Part shown: in pieces, positions 6,060 to 7,439 of the stretch
Position numbering within the stretch: position 1 is the first letter of the stretch
Layout of the letters: each line of letters begins with the position of its first letter
Assembly: GCA_900547595.1 (NCBI GenBank)
Contig: URHE01000086.1
Coordinates: forward strand, 1 to 7,439
Direction of reading: 5' to 3'
Origin: an uncultured Desulfovibrio sp.
GTDB taxonomy: Bacteria; Desulfobacterota; Desulfovibrionia; Desulfovibrionales; Desulfovibrionaceae
DNA length: 7,439 nucleotides
The notes under the pieces: model-generated
What the model was told of the DNA's origin: nothing
The model's input: the letters and a program-made list of their open reading frames with translations, nothing else
The model's database searches: none
Translations under genes and position numbers: made by a program

Positions 6060-6200
6060 CGTGCCTGAAGAGATAAGCATGCAAGATTGCGGGGAATTCC
6101 GTGAAACTCGGAAACAGTCGCGCTGCGGTAAGAGGGCACGGCGCTTCCTCGCCGTCCGGAACGGTTCCGGACGGCGCGACAGCCAGTCGGCGCACCTGCG
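6060..6200 (+). promoter_or_regulatory. Probable cobalamin riboswitch (compact form)
   Basis: The conserved core of cobalamin-sensing leaders can be followed: GGGAA (6092-6096), a stem TTCCG/CGGAA (6097-6101 with 6109-6113) around TGAAACT, then CAGTCGCGCTGCGGTAAGAG (6115-6134), which matches the usual CnGnCCCGCnnCTGTAAG block. The stem replaces the common CCGG/CCGG by compensating bases. A B12-box-like segment starting AGTC and ending ACCTGC lies at 6185-6200. GTGC (6061-6064) can pair with GCAC (6192-6195) to close the aptamer. The conserved GCCACTG...GGGAAGG arm of the long AdoCbl class is not seen, and a 13-bp hairpin stands in its place, so a shorter Cbl-II-like form is possible. It is placed correctly to sense cobalamin and control cbiK, which makes a cobalamin precursor. 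The 5' boundary and ligand class are inferred. Confidence 0.65.
6150..6176. repeat. 27-nt perfect inverted repeat (13-bp arms) inside the riboswitch
   Basis: GCCGTCCGGAAC (6151-6162) is mirrored by GTTCCGGACGGC (6164-6175) around one central G, and the flanking C6150/G6176 also pair. As RNA it folds into a very stable stem with a CGG loop, probably a peripheral arm between the riboswitch core and the B12 box. No T-run follows on either strand, so it is not a terminator. Confidence 0.7.
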
Positions 6201-6304
6201 GGCCTGGGCCCGCACCGGACGCCGGTGAAGGCGAAGCAATGGCGGGGTCCACGCCCCACATCCCTCAAGTCCGAAACCCGCCCGCGCCGCCGCACATTGC
6301 GGCG
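6197..6304 (+). promoter_or_regulatory. Hairpin-rich cbiK leader, candidate riboswitch expression platform
   Basis: Between the B12-box segment and the cbiK start, three further hairpins can be drawn. TGCGGGCC/GGCCCGCA (6197-6214) takes in the TGC of the B12 box. CACCGG/CCGGTG (6213-6227) shares two bases with it, so these two compete. CGCCGCA/TGCGGCG (6288-6304) has a 3-nt loop. None has a following T-run. CTCC (6307-6310) could pair with GGAG of the cbiK RBS (6334-6337). Control by RBS masking or Rho is therefore more likely than by intrinsic termination. No reading frame with a ribosome site is evident in this 140-nt leader. Confidence 0.4.
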
Positions 6305-6343
6305 CGCTCCTCACGCCCTTTCAACGCACGATTGGAGGCCGTC

Positions 6344-7285
6344 ATGTCCCGTGCCCGCGCTTTCCGCGCTCCCGCCGTTCTCCGTTTCCCGCCCTTGGCT
6401 GCGCTCGCCCCCCTTGCCCTGCTCCTGCTCCTCGCCACGACCGTTCCAGCCGCTGACGCGGCGCCAACGCCGCCGCGCGAGGGCATCCTGCTGGTGGCCT
6501 TCGGCACCAGCGTGCCCGAAGCCGAGGCTTCCTTCAGGACCATGGACGCGGCCTTCAGGGCCGCCTGGCCGGACAGCCCGGTGGTCTGGGCCTATACCTC
6601 GCAGATCATCCGCAAAAAACTCGCCCAGGAAGGGCGCCCCGTGGGCGGCATCGCCGCCGGCCTTGCCCGGCTGGCGCGGGACGGCGTTCAGGTGGTGCGC
6701 GTCCAGTCGCTGCACATCATGGCCGGGGAGGAATTCGCGGCCCTGGCGCGCGCGGTGCTCATCGACCTCCAGAAACATCCGGGCCGCTTCAGGGCCGTCT
6801 ATCTCGGGCGTCCGCTGCTTGAATCCCGCGAGGACGCGCAGGCCGTCGCCAGGGACGTTCTCGGCGCGCTCGACGGACGCCGCGCGCCCGGCGACGCGCT
6901 GGTACTCATGGGCCACGGTCAGGAACATGGCCGCGCCGACCTCGTGCTGGAAGGCACCCGCGCGGCCTTCCAGACCGCCGATCCCCTGGCCTTCATCGCC
7001 ACCGTTGAGGGCGCGCGCGGTTTTGAGGAGCTTCTGGCCGAGCTCAGGGCGCACAAGGTCCGCCGTGTGTGGCTTCAGCCGCTCATGCTGGTGGCCGGGG
7101 ATCACGCCCGCAACGACCTCGCGGGCGAAGAGGAGGATTCCTGGGCCTCGCGGCTGAGGGCGGCGGGTTTTGCGGTGGAGACCAACCTCACGGGCCTGGG
7201 GCAGGTGCCGGGCATTGCCGCGCGCTTTGTGGAGCACGCCCGCGCGAGCCGGGACGACCTCACCGCCGAACCGCGCAAGGAATAG
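6344..7285 (+). CDS. cbiK: Sirohydrochlorin cobaltochelatase, periplasmic CbiK type (CbiKP-like)
   Basis: CbiK is a class II chelatase that inserts Co2+ (and can insert Fe2+) into sirohydrochlorin at the start of anaerobic cobalamin synthesis. The 313-residue protein opens with an Arg-rich n-region, a hydrophobic core LAALAPLALLLLLATTVP (18-35) and a likely signal-peptidase site ADA|A near residue 39, so it should be exported. The mature part shows LLVAFGTSVPEA (49-60), VQSLHIMAGEEF (120-131), VLMGHGQEHGRADL (187-200), ATVEG (219-223) and LVAGDHARNDL (249-259). His191, Glu222 and His254 fit the catalytic set; His154 and His216 are the essential pair in D. vulgaris CbiKP. The ATG at 6344 has GGAGG (6334-6338) 5 nt upstream and gives a proper signal peptide, unlike the in-frame extension to 6101, which would cross the riboswitch. 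No histidines match the two haem ligands of D. vulgaris CbiKP. A cobalamin riboswitch probably controls it. Confidence 0.92.
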   Translation: MSRARAFRAPAVLRFPPLAALAPLALLLLLATTVPAADAAPTPPREGILLVAFGTSVPEAEASFRTMDAAFRAAWPDSPVVWAYTSQIIRKKLAQEGRPVGGIAAGLARLARDGVQVVRVQSLHIMAGEEFAALARAVLIDLQKHPGRFRAVYLGRPLLESREDAQAVARDVLGALDGRRAPGDALVLMGHGQEHGRADLVLEGTRAAFQTADPLAFIATVEGARGFEELLAELRAHKVRRVWLQPLMLVAGDHARNDLAGEEEDSWASRLRAAGFAVETNLTGLGQVPGIAARFVEHARASRDDLTAEPRKE

Positions 7286-7439
7286 CGGGGGAAGAACACT
7301 CGTTCAGACCTCATTAACAAAAAAGTGTCCTGTGACCTTTCCATTGACGGTGAGGAACGAGACGTGTTTCCGCTCGCCGCCCGAAGCGGAGCGAAGGGCG
7401 GGGGCTGTCGCCGCAAGAATCCTAAAAAATAAGAATTTT
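7286..7439. other. Region after cbiK with no supported gene
   Basis: This 154-nt end piece holds no reading frame with a credible ribosome site. CCGCCC (7377-7382) can pair with GGGCGG (7396-7401) around a 13-nt loop that itself has competing short pairings, but no T-run follows. The last 30 bases are AT-rich, and an imperfect AATCCT/AAGAATT pairing followed by TTTT at the window edge might be the start of a terminator that is cut off. Confidence 0.3.

Noticed and set aside
6051..6079. Promoter-like TTGACT (6051-6056) with GATAAG or TAAGCA downstream, for cbiK
   Set aside because: The -35 match is good, but a start near 6085 would leave only about 7 nt before GGGAA and remove the 5' strand that closes the cobalamin aptamer. 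The spacing to GATAAG is also short (15 nt). I leave it unassigned; 5' end mapping would decide.
6101..6343. N-terminal extension of the CbiK frame to an ATG at 6101
   Set aside because: The added residues are unrelated to CbiK, would bury the signal peptide, have no ribosome site and lie on the riboswitch. The ATG at 6344 has a good RBS.
7350..7439. Frame beginning at GTG 7350 and open to the window end
   Set aside because: There is no ribosome site, the composition is Arg/Ala/Pro-rich, and nothing is recognisable. It is too short to judge.
1..7439. CRISPR arrays, tRNA or rRNA genes, insertion-sequence ends
   Set aside because: I saw no regularly spaced repeats, cloverleaf-like segments, rRNA motifs, transposase domains or flanking target duplications by eye.

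Overview
The window looks like a chromosomal core segment from a high-GC sulfate reducer of the Desulfovibrio group. The evidence is a fused uroporphyrinogen-III methyltransferase/synthase (CobA-HemD), a CbiK-type cobaltochelatase with a signal peptide (CbiKP-like), and GC-rich coding sequence throughout except one cassette. The assignment rests on gene types and fusions recalled from that group, not on a database search.

Layout. (1) Bases 1-2786, plus strand: a compact run of three genes. The 3' part of leucyl aminopeptidase pepA overlaps the GTG start of cobA-hemD by four bases (GTGA), and purN follows after 7 nt. (2) Bases 2734-4055: a distinctly AT-richer divergent pair, an HxlR-family regulator (minus) and a flavodoxin-fold FMN/Fe-S type reductase (plus). 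The 185-nt spacer between them holds two palindromic candidate operators. The regulator's C-terminal tail runs 53 bases antisense into the end of purN, so the pair looks like an inserted redox-response module. (3) Bases 4116-6021, minus strand: rpsA (ribosomal protein S1, six S1 domains) with a candidate promoter, a 14-bp palindrome in its short leader and a strong intrinsic terminator. (4) Bases 6060-7285, plus strand: a probable compact cobalamin riboswitch, a hairpin-rich leader, and a signal-peptide-bearing CbiK. (5) Bases 7286-7439: no gene that I can support.

How the genes work together. CobA-HemD makes uroporphyrinogen III and methylates it to precorrin-2, the precursor of sirohydrochlorin. 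CbiK puts cobalt (or iron) into sirohydrochlorin, and the riboswitch would couple CbiK output to cobalamin level. Tetrapyrrole genes therefore sit on both sides of the window. PurN (purines), PepA (peptide turnover) and S1 (translation) are housekeeping genes. The HxlR/flavoprotein pair is a self-contained accessory unit.

The points most worth a second look are the short riboswitch with a 13-bp palindromic arm, the periplasmic CbiK that seems to lack the haem-ligand histidine pair described for Desulfovibrio vulgaris CbiKP, and the foreign-looking HxlR/flavoprotein cassette with its paired operators. I found no clearly new multi-gene system.
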